From NCBI RefSeq assembly GCF_024684275.1, contig NZ_JAIKXF010000053.1:19762-83761 (forward strand): a DNA stretch of 64,000 bases, written 5' to 3'. How positions within the stretch are numbered: the stretch's first letter is position 1; the number at the start of each line of letters is the position of its first letter. The stretch is from Ruminococcus sp. Lineage in GTDB: Bacteria; Bacillota_A; Clostridia; Oscillospirales; Ruminococcaceae. Below are positions 8,884 through 17,487 of the stretch, piece after piece. A program made the position numbers and the translations under genes. The notes beneath the pieces are model-generated. The model saw only the letters and a program-made list of their open reading frames with translations, did no database searches and was not told the DNA's origin.

Positions 8884-9831
8884 ATGAACGAAAAGAATAA
8901 AAAGCCCTTCGTGCTGGCGGTGGTCGGACCTACGGCATCGGGCAAGACATGGCTGGGCGTTGAGCTTGCGAAGATTTACGGCGGAGAGGTCATCTCCGCC
9001 GATTCCATGCAGATATACAAGGGCATGGACATAGCCTCTGCAAAGCCCACAGAAGCAGAAAAGCAGGGGACACCACATCATCTCATGGGTATCCTCGACA
9101 GGGACGTGAGCTTCAGTGCCGCAGACTATGTACAGCTTGCAAACGAGAAGATACAGGAAGTGCTCTCCCGCGGAAAACTCCCCATAATAGTGGGCGGTAC
9201 GGGACTTTATGTGGATTCTCTCCTTGAAAATGTGAAGTTCTCCGAGGGCGGCAGCGACGAGGCTTACCGTCAGGAGCTTTATGCCTTCGCAAAGGAACAC
9301 GGAAACGAGGCGCTCCATGCACGGCTTGCGGAGCTTGACCCCGAAGCCGCAGAGGGCATACACCCCAATAATCTGGTGAGAGTTGTTCGCGCACTGGAGG
9401 TCGGTCACGTTACGGGACGGAGATTCAGCGAACTGAAACGTGAGAGCAAATTAGTGGAAAGTCCCTATAGCTCCCTGATAATAGGGCTTAATTACGAAAA
9501 CAGACAGACTCTCTACGACCGCATTGACCTGCGCGTTGACGAAATGGTGAAGGCAGGGCTTGTCGATGAGGCACGTAAGCTGTGGGAGGAAAGCGGCATG
9601 AAGACCGCTGCAAACGCTATCGGCTACAAGGAGCTTATCCCGTATTTCGAGGGAAAAGCAGAGCTTTCTGACTGTATCGGCACGATCAAGCAGGAAACGC
9701 GGCATTATGCCAAGCGTCAACTGACGTGGTTCCGGAAAAACGGGCGTATAGAATGGCTTTTTTTGGACAGATTTAATAAAAATGAAGAAATATTAGAAAA
9801 ATGCAAAAAAACTATAGCAAATTATTTTTAA
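8884..9831 (+). CDS. miaA: tRNA dimethylallyltransferase MiaA
   Basis: 315 residues from ATG 8884; ccggaga sits at normal spacing, while a TTG two codons upstream is too close. The P-loop GPTASGKTWLGVELA begins the protein, followed by GEVISADSMQIYKGMDIASAKPT, the substrate/DMAPP region, and GIKQ-like GTIKQETRHYAKRQLTWFRK near the end. MiaA transfers an isopentenyl group to A37 of UNN-decoding tRNAs, the substrate later methylthiolated by MiaB, encoded at the window start. The neighbour hfq is the usual partner. Confidence 0.96.
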   Translation: MNEKNKKPFVLAVVGPTASGKTWLGVELAKIYGGEVISADSMQIYKGMDIASAKPTEAEKQGTPHHLMGILDRDVSFSAADYVQLANEKIQEVLSRGKLPIIVGGTGLYVDSLLENVKFSEGGSDEAYRQELYAFAKEHGNEALHARLAELDPEAAEGIHPNNLVRVVRALEVGHVTGRRFSELKRESKLVESPYSSLIIGLNYENRQTLYDRIDLRVDEMVKAGLVDEARKLWEESGMKTAANAIGYKELIPYFEGKAELSDCIGTIKQETRHYAKRQLTWFRKNGRIEWLFLDRFNKNEEILEKCKKTIANYF

Positions 9832-9837
9832 ATGTGA

Positions 9838-9843
9838 TATAAT
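9838..9843 (+). promoter_or_regulatory. Extended -10 element, probable hfq promoter
   Basis: TGATATAAT right after the miaA stop codon is a TGn-extended -10 box, with no good -35. A second possibility is TTGACA at 9872-9877, which lacks a clear -10. Either would give hfq a promoter of its own. Confidence 0.5.
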
Positions 9844-9935
9844 GAACTGTGTGTATTTATGTGTACTGTATTTGACAAAATATTTTACACATCAAAATAC
9901 GCAGACAAACAAATATGCCAGATAGGAGAATGTGT

Positions 9936-10175
9936 ATGAACAAAACAATCAATTTGCAGGATGTATTTCTTAATCAGTGCAGAAAAGACAAGATAATGGT
10001 AACTATTATCCTGACCAATGGCTTCCAGTTCAAGGGAATGGTAAGAGGCTTTGACAGCTATGTTGCTATCTTCGACTGTGACGGTAAGCAGCAGCTGGTC
10101 TACAAGCACGCTATTTCCACTATTATCCCCGCAAGAGCAGTTTCTATCCTCGACGCTTCAGAAAAGAACGACTAA
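9936..10175 (+). CDS. hfq: RNA chaperone Hfq
   Basis: 79 residues from ATG 9936, with taggaga 7-8 bases upstream; earlier in-frame ATGs at 9915 and 9930 lack correct spacing. The Sm1 motif is represented by [23 protein letters not shown] and the Sm2 motif by [11 protein letters not shown], including the KHA triad that binds uridine-rich RNA ends. Length matches Gram-positive Hfq with almost no C-terminal tail. It forms a hexameric ring that pairs small RNAs with mRNAs. Position after miaA is conserved. Confidence 0.97.
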   Translation: MNKTINLQDVFLNQCRKDKIMVTIILTNGFQFKGMVRGFDSYVAIFDCDGKQQLVYKHAISTIIPARAVSILDASEKND

Positions 10176-10186
10176 GGGTGATCTGA

Positions 10187-11464
10187 ATGAGATTTACCAG
10201 GTCGGAAGGCAGCTTCATGGTCAAGGCGCTGAGAAACGTCGTGCTTGTGCTGCTTCTGATAATCTTTGTCAGCATAGTTTATAACTTCCGCAACAGAGAG
10301 AGCAATACGGTCTCGGCTCTCATGGCGTCTTCGGTGTCCTCAAAGGAGTACAAGGGCGTATTCATCAGAGATGAAGAGATAATCCTCTACAGCGGAAACG
10401 GCGTACTCAGCTATAATGTGTCCGACGGCGGCAAGGTAGGCAGCGGCAGTGTTATCGCGGAAGCCTATCCCTCCGACGAACAGCTCAGCATAAAGCGCCG
10501 GAAAGCTGCGCTGCAAAAGGAACTGAATATCCTTGAAAAGATACAGAATCCGGGTACTATGGAATCTGCCCAGCCTGCCAGCATCTCGGAAAATATCAAC
10601 GAGAGCTACAGGAGCTTTATCTACTACAGGGATATGGGGGATTACCGCAGCCTTGAAACAGTGAAGGACGATCTTCTCGTACAGCTCAGTACATACCAGA
10701 TAATGACGGAAGAGGTACAGGGCTTTGACCAGAAGATATCCGATATAAAGTCAGAGATCGCAAAGCTTGACGCAGATTCGCTGCCCTCCAGCGAGACCAT
10801 AAAATCTCAGAGATCAGCTTATTTCGCCAGCTATATCGACGGCTATGAGGAGGAGCTCAGCAGCAAGACGCTGGACAAGCTCACCTGTGCCAAGATAGAT
10901 GAGATCACTGATAAAAAATCAACAGCACCAAATGTCGTCGGAAAGCTTATCGACGGCTATGGCTGGTATCTCGCCGTGGTTGCTGACAACTCCAAAAAGG
11001 AGTATGAGATCGGCAAGGAGGTCAAGCTGAAATTTGATTCCTCCGCCGAGACTTACCCTGCTGTTATTTACGATATCCGCGATGAAAAGCCCGACAGGAG
11101 CCTTATCATCATTTCGTGCAGCAAGTTCAACTATGAGCTTGTCCAGCACAGAGCCGAGATAGTCGAGCTCATCTCACTTATAGACGGCAAGGAGAAGTGC
11201 GAGGGACTTAAAGTTCCCCGTGAGGCTATCCGATTCGCCGACGTCAAGGAGACCTATACCGACGACAGCGGCAATGAGCAGGAAAAGGTAATGACAAGCA
11301 AGGGCGTTTATATCCGTAAGGGTGAGCAGGTGCTCTTTAAAAAGATAGATGTAAGATTTGAGGGAAGCGATTATGTCCTTTCAAAGGTACATCACGAAAG
11401 CGAGTATCTTCAGCTTTACGATGATATTATGTTAGAGGGAGTCGATAAGGATGACGAAAAATAA
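10187..11464 (+). CDS. HlyD-like periplasmic-adaptor-type membrane protein
   Basis: 425 residues. A transmembrane helix near residues 14-34 is followed by a biotinyl-lipoyl-like strand pair (YKGVFIRDEEIILYSGNGVLSYNVSDGGKVGSGSVIA), a coiled-coil hairpin at about 95-235 and a second beta region with VGKLIDGYGWYLAVVADNSKKEY. This is the layout of HlyD-type adaptor proteins. In Clostridia, a protein of this kind regularly precedes yggS and sepF in the division cluster, with no transporter nearby, so its role may be envelope-related and not export. It overlaps yggS by 14 nt. Confidence 0.75.
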   Translation: MRFTRSEGSFMVKALRNVVLVLLLIIFVSIVYNFRNRESNTVSALMASSVSSKEYKGVFIRDEEIILYSGNGVLSYNVSDGGKVGSGSVIAEAYPSDEQLSIKRRKAALQKELNILEKIQNPGTMESAQPASISENINESYRSFIYYRDMGDYRSLETVKDDLLVQLSTYQIMTEEVQGFDQKISDIKSEIAKLDADSLPSSETIKSQRSAYFASYIDGYEEELSSKTLDKLTCAKIDEITDKKSTAPNVVGKLIDGYGWYLAVVADNSKKEYEIGKEVKLKFDSSAETYPAVIYDIRDEKPDRSLIIISCSKFNYELVQHRAEIVELISLIDGKEKCEGLKVPREAIRFADVKETYTDDSGNEQEKVMTSKGVYIRKGEQVLFKKIDVRFEGSDYVLSKVHHESEYLQLYDDIMLEGVDKDDEK

Positions 11465-12146
11465 TGATCTCGCTTATATCGACGAGAACCTGCGCATAAT
11501 AAGAGAGAGATGCGCCGAAGCAAAGGATAAGTACCGAAGCTCCGACGATGATGTCCGTATAATGGCGGTCACAAAGACCGTTGCTCCCGAGGCGGTAAAT
11601 CATGCCGTTGAGCTGGGTATCGGACTTCTCGGTGAAAACAGGGTGCAGGAGTACCTTTCAAAGGCTGACTTTTATGACAAGTCTGCCGAGGTGCAGTTTA
11701 TTGGACATTTACAGACCAACAAGGTGAAATATATCATAAATTCCGTAAGCATGATACAATCCGTTGACAGCCTGAAGCTGGGACAGGAGATAAGCCGCCT
11801 CGCCGTTAAGAACGGCAGGGTAATGGATATCCTCTGTGAGGTCAATATCGGCGGAGAGGATTCCAAGAGCGGAGTCGCTCCTGACGGACTGGACGAGCTT
11901 ATGGACGGGCTCTCGGAGCTCGAAGGCATACGTATAAGAGGACTTATGACAATCCCGCCGCCCTCAGACAGCGATATATTCCTCGGACGAATGAAGGAGC
12001 TCTATGATAAGGTCTCCTCAGAGCGAAAGGGTATGGATACGCTCTCAATGGGAATGACTCACGATTACGCAGAAGCCATAAGGTATGGCTCAACACTGGT
12101 GCGTATCGGAACAGGTCTTTTCGGCGCAAGAGACTACTCAAAGTAA
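11451..12146 (+). CDS. yggS: YggS family PLP-homeostasis protein
   Basis: 231 residues beginning inside the end of the upstream gene. IMAVTKTVAPEAV contains the PLP-binding lysine (Lys42), followed by LGENRVQEYLSK, FIGHLQTNKVKYI and the C-terminal LSMGMTHDYAEAIRYGSTLVRIGTGLFG. YggS (PLPBP) binds pyridoxal phosphate without being a known enzyme and keeps PLP and amino-acid pools balanced. In Firmicutes it usually lies next to sepF, as here. Confidence 0.94.
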   Translation: MTKNNDLAYIDENLRIIRERCAEAKDKYRSSDDDVRIMAVTKTVAPEAVNHAVELGIGLLGENRVQEYLSKADFYDKSAEVQFIGHLQTNKVKYIINSVSMIQSVDSLKLGQEISRLAVKNGRVMDILCEVNIGGEDSKSGVAPDGLDELMDGLSELEGIRIRGLMTIPPPSDSDIFLGRMKELYDKVSSERKGMDTLSMGMTHDYAEAIRYGSTLVRIGTGLFGARDYSK

Positions 12147-12241
12147 CTCGCAGCGGAATGCTGAGATCAACACGGGATACTCCGCATTGATCCTGTGAAG
12201 AGAAATATAAAAAACAAATAATGCGGAGAAGGAGTATTAAG

Positions 12242-12721
12242 ATGAAACTTTTTGACGGTATTAAGGATTTTTTCTTTGCTGCAGATGATGATGATTTTGA
12301 AGCTGATGTTCCCGTTCGTCACGAGCGTGAGCGCGGCGGTTTCCAGCCTTCCGATCAGGAAGATGCTCCCGTGAACGAGGGCGCACCGAGCGGTCTTGGC
12401 GGCGGCGGCAGAAGAAATAAGGTCGTTAATATACAGACTACAGCACAGCTGCAGGTGGTACTGGTAAAGCCCTCTGCTTTCACAGACGCTAAGCAGATCG
12501 CTGACCACCTCATTGCTAAGAAAACAGTAGTTCTCAACCTTGAGACAGCTTCTCCCGAGAACAAGAGAAGAATAATCGACTTCCTCGTTGGCGTTGCATA
12601 TGCAAACGGCGGAAGCTTAAAGCCCGTAGCTAACCTTACCTACATCATTACTCCTTATAATGTAGGATTTATCGGCGAAGACTTAGTAGGCGAGCTGGAG
12701 AACAACGGCGTATTCATCTGA
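12242..12721 (+). CDS. sepF: Cell division protein SepF
   Basis: 159 residues from ATG 12242, preceded by ggagaaggag; the ATG at 12221 lies upstream of that site. The N-terminus MKLFDGIKDFFF is the amphipathic membrane-binding helix, followed by an acidic/Gly-rich linker and the SepF fold from NKVVNIQTTAQLQVVLVKPS onward, including VVLNLE, FLVGVAYANGG and the final beta strand VGFIGEDL. SepF anchors FtsZ to the membrane and aligns filaments. It overlaps the next gene by one base (TGATG). Confidence 0.93.
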   Translation: MKLFDGIKDFFFAADDDDFEADVPVRHERERGGFQPSDQEDAPVNEGAPSGLGGGGRRNKVVNIQTTAQLQVVLVKPSAFTDAKQIADHLIAKKTVVLNLETASPENKRRIIDFLVGVAYANGGSLKPVANLTYIITPYNVGFIGEDLVGELENNGVFI

Positions 12722-13479
12722 TGAACGAGCCGTCGGATAAGCTTTTTGCCGCAAGGCTTGCGGATATGGTCAGCCTGTGTGAAAGAAACGGTTCAGCGGT
12801 CTTTTCGTCGTTTTTCGATGAAAGACAGTGCGCGGAAGCCGAGGCATGGTGTGCCGTGAACACAGGTGAGCTGAAATACAGGCTGTGGGGCGGATACGAT
12901 GACGCAAGACGGAAAATGCTTGCGGTCTATCCCGATTACTGCGAGGACTATGTGGAGGGAGAATACCCCTTTATTTGCCTGACCTTTACTTACCGAAGCG
13001 AGGACAGGCTCACCCACAGGGATTTCCTCGGCAGCTTTATGGGCTTGCAGCTCAAGCGTGAGATAATCGGAGATATTGTCGTTTCTGAGGGTATCACTCA
13101 GGCTTTTGTCACCGAGGTGGCTGCAAGGAGCATTATCTCATCTGTCTCAAAGATCGGCAGAGTCGGCGTGAAAATAGCCGATGACAAGCCCTTTGATCTG
13201 GAAAATGCTCAGAAATTCCAGACCATAAGCGGTACAGTGGCTTCACTGCGGCTCGACTGCGTGGTGGGGCTTGCTGCTCATCTCAGCCGTGAAAAGTCAG
13301 CGGCACTTATCCGTTCAGATAAGGCAGAGGTGAATCATCTGCCTGTTTCATCTGTCTCCTACGAACTCAGGGGCGGAGATGTATTGTCAATTAGGGGAAT
13401 TGGAAGATTTGTGCTTTCAGAAATAAACGGCTCTACTAAAAAGGGACGCATACACATTGATCTTAAAAAATATATTTAG
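12721..13479 (+). CDS. ylmH: YlmH family S4-domain RNA-binding protein
   Basis: 252 residues translationally coupled to sepF. The N-terminal part contains FSSFFDERQCAEAEAW and LTHRDFLGSFMGLQLKREIIGDI, typical of YlmH. The C-terminal S4 domain (about residues 180-250) has LDCVVGLAAHLSREKSAALI and GDVLSIRGIGRFVL. YlmH proteins bind RNA, and recent work in Bacillus places the family on the 50S ribosomal subunit in rescue of stalled chains. Older papers tie it to division only through synteny, which is preserved here. Confidence 0.9.
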   Translation: MNEPSDKLFAARLADMVSLCERNGSAVFSSFFDERQCAEAEAWCAVNTGELKYRLWGGYDDARRKMLAVYPDYCEDYVEGEYPFICLTFTYRSEDRLTHRDFLGSFMGLQLKREIIGDIVVSEGITQAFVTEVAARSIISSVSKIGRVGVKIADDKPFDLENAQKFQTISGTVASLRLDCVVGLAAHLSREKSAALIRSDKAEVNHLPVSSVSYELRGGDVLSIRGIGRFVLSEINGSTKKGRIHIDLKKYI

Positions 13480-13490
13480 AGGTGAATGAA

Positions 13491-14063
13491 ATGATAACTT
13501 CAAAGGATGTCAGAAATAAGAGATTTGAAAAGGCAGCTTTCGGATATAAGCAGGAGGAGATCGATGAATTCCTCAATCAGCTGGAGGCAGAACTTGACGA
13601 AATGGAGCGCGAGCGTGCAGAGGCTAACAGCAAGATACAGGTTCTTGCAGATAAGGTAAGAGAGTATATGAGAGACGAGGACGCTCTCAAGGACGCTCTT
13701 CTCGGCGCTCAGAAGCAGGGACATCAGGTACTCAACGACGCTAACGAAAAGGCTGAGCAGATAATCGCAGAGGCTAAGGAAAAGGCTGCTGCACTTGAGG
13801 ACGAGGCTGTACGTCAGCACGCTGAGGCTATGGAGAAGAACCGCGCTGAGATCGCTAAGGAAAAGGAAGCTCTCATCGAGGCTCAGCAGCAGGTAGCTGA
13901 TTTCAAGAAGAGCCTGTTCGATATGTATAAGAGCCACTTAGAGCTCATCTCATCTATGCCTGAGACATTTGACAACGAGTCGGCAGAGGAAGATGAGACA
14001 GAGGACAAGGCTGAGACAGCAGAGGAGATCGCTGCTGCTGTAGCGGCAGAGGTCGAGGAATAA
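13491..14063 (+). CDS. divIVA: DivIVA family cell-division/polarity protein
   Basis: 190 residues from ATG 13491, with agaggtga 8 bases upstream; a GTG at 13482 is inside that site. The N-terminal DivIVA signature MITSKDVRNKRFEKAAFGY and KQEEIDEFLNQLE forms the membrane-curvature-binding tip, followed by a coiled coil to about residue 155 and an acidic Glu/Ala tail. DivIVA sits at negatively curved membrane at septa and poles and organises division or growth proteins. It is the last gene of the division cluster before ileS. Confidence 0.92.
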   Translation: MITSKDVRNKRFEKAAFGYKQEEIDEFLNQLEAELDEMERERAEANSKIQVLADKVREYMRDEDALKDALLGAQKQGHQVLNDANEKAEQIIAEAKEKAAALEDEAVRQHAEAMEKNRAEIAKEKEALIEAQQQVADFKKSLFDMYKSHLELISSMPETFDNESAEEDETEDKAETAEEIAAAVAAEVEE

Positions 14064-14082
14064 TCAAAAATTAAAAAGATCG

Positions 14083-14124
14083 AAAGGAGGATCCCTCAGT
14101 CTTTTGTAAGAGGGATCGGATAGT
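14083..14124 (+). promoter_or_regulatory. Shine-Dalgarno separated from ileS start by an 8-bp hairpin
   Basis: aaaggagg (14083-14090) lies 34 bases before the ileS ATG. Between them GATCCCTC (14090-14097) is an exact complement of GAGGGATC (14110-14117) with a 12-base loop. Folding leaves seven bases from hairpin to ATG, a normal spacing. No in-frame start is possible nearer the SD because TAA lies at 14107-14109. Confidence 0.6.
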
Positions 14125-16905
14125 ATGGCACAGGATTATAACAGTACTCTTAATTTACCGCAGACAGAATTTCCCATGCGCGGAAATCTGCCTAAGAGAG
14201 AGCCTGAAACTCTCAAAAAATGGGAAGATGAAAGACTCTACTATAATATGATAGAGAAGAACAAGGGCAAGCCTTCTTATGTTCTGCATGACGGACCTCC
14301 CTATGCTAACGGCGAGATACACCTCGGCCATGCGCTTAACAAGTCGCTCAAGGACTTTATCGTTAAGTATAAGAATATGAACGGCTTCTGTGCTCCATAT
14401 GTCCCCGGCTGGGACACTCACGGACTTCCTATTGAGCTCAAGGCTATGAAGGCTATCGGTGTTGAGAACGGAGCTATCCCTGCTGTTGATCTCAGAAAGC
14501 ACTGCCGTGAATATGCTATGACACAGGTCGCAAATCAGATGAAGGGCTTCAAGAGACTGGGCTCACTGGGCGACTATGACTATCCTTACCTGACACTTCG
14601 CCCCGAGTATGAGGCAAAGCAGGTAGAGGTATTCGGCTCAATGGTAAAGAAGGGCTATATGTACAAGGGCTTAAAGCCTGTTTACTGGTGCCCTGACTGT
14701 AATACAGCTCTCGCTGAGGCTGAGATAGAGTACTCAAACGATCCATGCTATTCTATTTATGTAAAGTTCAATGTAACTGATGATAAGGGTATCTTCAAGG
14801 GACTTGGACTTGACCTTTCTAAAATATATTTCGTTATCTGGACAACTACCACATGGACTATCCCGGGCAACCTTGCTATATGCCTCGGTCCTGAGTATAA
14901 CTACACCCTCGTTCACGTAGGCGATGAGTACTACGTAATGGCTGAGGAGCTCGTAAAGACTACTATGGAGACCGCAGGTATCACCGAGTATACCACAGAG
15001 CATATCTTCACAGGTGCAGAGCTTGAGGGTATGAAGACAAAGCACCCTCTCTATGACCGTCCGTCACCGATCATCGTCGGCGACCACGTTACTCTTGAGA
15101 GCGGTACAGGCTGCGTACATACAGCTCCCGGCTACGGTGTCGAGGACTTTGAGGTATGCAAGAAGTACGACGACATCGGTATCATCGTATGTGTTGACTC
15201 AAAGGGCAGACAGACTGCTGAAGCAGGCGAATTCGAGGGAATGGACACAGATCAGGCTAACAAGGCTATCGCTGCAAAGCTCACAGAGCTGGGCGCTATG
15301 CTGGCTACTCAGAAGATCGTCCACCAGTATCCTCACTGCTGGAGATGTAACAGCCCTATCATATACAGAGCTACAGAGCAGTGGTTCTGCTCGGTAAACG
15401 GCTTCAAGGACGAGGCTATAAAGGCTATCGAGTCCGTAAAGTGGATACCCGAGTGGGGCGAGGACAGAATAAAGGGCATGGTACGTGACAGAAGTGACTG
15501 GTGTATCTCGCGTCAGAGAACATGGGGCGTTCCGATACCTGTTGTTTACTGTAAGGACTGCGGCAAGCCTATCTGCAATGACGAGACTATCTCTGCTATC
15601 TCCGAGCTTTTCCGCAAGGAGGGCAGCGATGCATGGTGGACTAAGGATCCAAGCGAATTTATCCCTGCAAGCGTCAAGTGCGAGTGCGGCTGCGGCGAGT
15701 TCACAAAGGAATATGACATCATGGACGTATGGTTCGACAGCGGTGTATCACATACATCTGTTATGGAGGGCAAGGACTTCCCAAGCCTTTCATGGCCTGC
15801 TGACCTCTATCTTGAGGGTGCTGACCAGTACAGAGGCTGGTTCCAGTCATCGCTCCTTACATCTGTTGTATATAAGGGACAGTCACCATACAAGGCTGTC
15901 TGCACTCACGGCTGGGTAGTTGACGGCGAGGGCAAGGCAATGCACAAGTCCCTCGGAAACGGTATTGATCCAAGCGAGATAATCGACCAGTTCGGTGCGG
16001 ATATACTCCGTCTGTGGGCAGCTTCTTCGGACTACCACAGCGATATACGTATCTCAAAGCCTATTATCAGCCAGCTTTCCGACGCTTACAAGAAGATCAG
16101 AAATACTGCTCGTTTCATTCTGGGCAACCTCGGAAATGGTGCAGGCTTCGATCCCGACAAGGACAGCGTAAGTGACGATCAGCTCACAGAGCTGGACAAA
16201 TGGGCTCTTATGAAGCTGGATAACCTCATCGACAAGATGAAGGAGGGCTACGACGCATTCGATTTCCATATCGCTCTTCACGCTCTCCACAACTTCTGTG
16301 TAATAGATATGTCTAACTTCTATCTTGACATAATCAAGGACAGACTCTACTGCGAGAAGGAGGATTCTGTACTCCGCCGCGCAGCTCAGACGGCAATGTA
16401 CCGCATAATCAGTGCGATGACAAGACTTGCCGCACCTATCATTTCATTCACAGCCGAGGAGATATGGCAGTTCATGCCTCACTCCGCAGGCGACGACAAG
16501 CTCAGCGTATTCCTCAACCAGATGCCCGAGAAGAGCGGTATTGAGTTCAGTGACGAATTCAAGGACAAGTGGGAGTTCATCTACAATACACGTCTCGGAG
16601 CTAACAAGGCTCTTGAGGACGCACGTAACGAAAAGACTATCGGTAAGTCTCTTGAGGCTAAGATAATCATCAAGAGCTCTGACGCTGACTATGACAGATA
16701 CGTTTCACTGGCTGATCAGCTCAAGGATATCCTCATCGTTTCAGGCGTTGAGGTCGAGAAATCAGGCGCAGCTGAGACAGGATTTGCCGTAGCTAAGGCT
16801 GAGGGCGAAAAGTGCGAGCGCTGCTGGTGCTACAGCAAGTACGTTGGCACAAATCATGACCACCCGACTCTCTGTGAGAGATGCGCTATAGCTGTAGAAG
16901 CTTAA
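14125..16905 (+). CDS. ileS: Isoleucyl-tRNA synthetase
   Basis: 926 residues, normal for bacterial IleRS. The class I HIGH signature is HLGH within PPYANGEIHLGHALNKS, and the second signature reads AMHKSLGN at about residue 605 in place of KMSKS. The editing (CP1) domain lies between, with the WTTTTWTIPGNLA segment. The C-terminal zinc finger KCERCW...LCERC (about 898-922) is present. It charges tRNA-Ile and edits mischarged valine. There is no T-box in the 61-base leader, which is unusual for ileS in Firmicutes. Confidence 0.97.
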   Translation: MAQDYNSTLNLPQTEFPMRGNLPKREPETLKKWEDERLYYNMIEKNKGKPSYVLHDGPPYANGEIHLGHALNKSLKDFIVKYKNMNGFCAPYVPGWDTHGLPIELKAMKAIGVENGAIPAVDLRKHCREYAMTQVANQMKGFKRLGSLGDYDYPYLTLRPEYEAKQVEVFGSMVKKGYMYKGLKPVYWCPDCNTALAEAEIEYSNDPCYSIYVKFNVTDDKGIFKGLGLDLSKIYFVIWTTTTWTIPGNLAICLGPEYNYTLVHVGDEYYVMAEELVKTTMETAGITEYTTEHIFTGAELEGMKTKHPLYDRPSPIIVGDHVTLESGTGCVHTAPGYGVEDFEVCKKYDDIGIIVCVDSKGRQTAEAGEFEGMDTDQANKAIAAKLTELGAMLATQKIVHQYPHCWRCNSPIIYRATEQWFCSVNGFKDEAIKAIESVKWIPEWGEDRIKGMVRDRSDWCISRQRTWGVPIPVVYCKDCGKPICNDETISAISELFRKEGSDAWWTKDPSEFIPASVKCECGCGEFTKEYDIMDVWFDSGVSHTSVMEGKDFPSLSWPADLYLEGADQYRGWFQSSLLTSVVYKGQSPYKAVCTHGWVVDGEGKAMHKSLGNGIDPSEIIDQFGADILRLWAASSDYHSDIRISKPIISQLSDAYKKIRNTARFILGNLGNGAGFDPDKDSVSDDQLTELDKWALMKLDNLIDKMKEGYDAFDFHIALHALHNFCVIDMSNFYLDIIKDRLYCEKEDSVLRRAAQTAMYRIISAMTRLAAPIISFTAEEIWQFMPHSAGDDKLSVFLNQMPEKSGIEFSDEFKDKWEFIYNTRLGANKALEDARNEKTIGKSLEAKIIIKSSDADYDRYVSLADQLKDILIVSGVEVEKSGAAETGFAVAKAEGEKCERCWCYSKYVGTNHDHPTLCERCAIAVEA

Positions 16906-16918
16906 TTTGTACTATATT

Positions 16919-16945
16919 GCCTGTCGGCTTTTTAGGCTGACAGGC
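16919..16945 (+). terminator. Hairpin after ileS
   Basis: GCCTGTC pairs with GACAGGC around a T-rich loop, 13 nt after the ileS stop codon. The T-tract is weak (agtctta), so it may only partly separate ileS from lspA. Confidence 0.45.
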
Positions 16946-16968
16946 AGTCTTATTGAAAGGATACACAC

Positions 16969-17487
16969 TTGTTGATAATACTTGCTTTGCTGGTGGCTGT
17001 CCTTGTAGGAGCTGACCAGCTCGTTAAATACTGGGCTGTACATGAGCTCAAACCCGTAGGTACTATGGATTTTATCCGTATCGGCGATTTCAAGATATTC
17101 GACCTGACCTACCTTGAAAATGACGGCGCTATCTTCGGAAGTATGTCGGGGCAGAGGTGGTTTCTTATCGGCTTCACAAGCCTTGTTGTCATAGCAGGCG
17201 CAGTGGTGCTTTTTAAGGTGCATCGCCGTTCTAAGTTCCTCAGCACAGCCATTGCGCTGTTTATCGCAGGAGGTATCGGAAACCTTATCGACCGTTTCCG
17301 CTTTGCTTATGTGGTGGATATGTTCGAGTTCAAGCCGTTCAGATTCGCTATTTTTAATGTGGCTGACATCTGCGTTACCTTTGCTTTCATCATGCTTATC
17401 TGGTACGCACTTTTCATTGATCCCAAGATAGAAAAGGCTAAGAAAGCCGAGGCGTCAGAGTCCGAAAAGGCGGAAGATAATGAATGA
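16969..17487 (+). CDS. lspA: Lipoprotein signal peptidase LspA
   Basis: 172 residues from a TTG start with gaaagga 8 bases upstream. Four hydrophobic segments are visible. The conserved LspA motifs are present: GADQLVKYW near the N-terminus, TYLENDGAIFG, GGIGNLIDRF, and FNVADICV, which supplies one catalytic aspartate; the other is in NLIDR. It cleaves the signal of diacylated prolipoproteins such as the product at 193. The charged C-terminal tail KAKKAEASESEKAEDNE is longer than usual. It overlaps rluD by 8 nt. Confidence 0.95.
   Translation: MLIILALLVAVLVGADQLVKYWAVHELKPVGTMDFIRIGDFKIFDLTYLENDGAIFGSMSGQRWFLIGFTSLVVIAGAVVLFKVHRRSKFLSTAIALFIAGGIGNLIDRFRFAYVVDMFEFKPFRFAIFNVADICVTFAFIMLIWYALFIDPKIEKAKKAEASESEKAEDNE

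Noticed and set aside
14064..14124. T-box leader for ileS
   Set aside because: The leader is about 60 bases, far too short, and has no specifier loop or AGGGTGGNACCGCG element.
15930..15960. IleRS AMHKS in place of KMSKS as a defect
   Set aside because: The second Lys-Ser and the following LGN are kept and variants of the first positions occur in working IleRS enzymes; the rest of the protein is complete.
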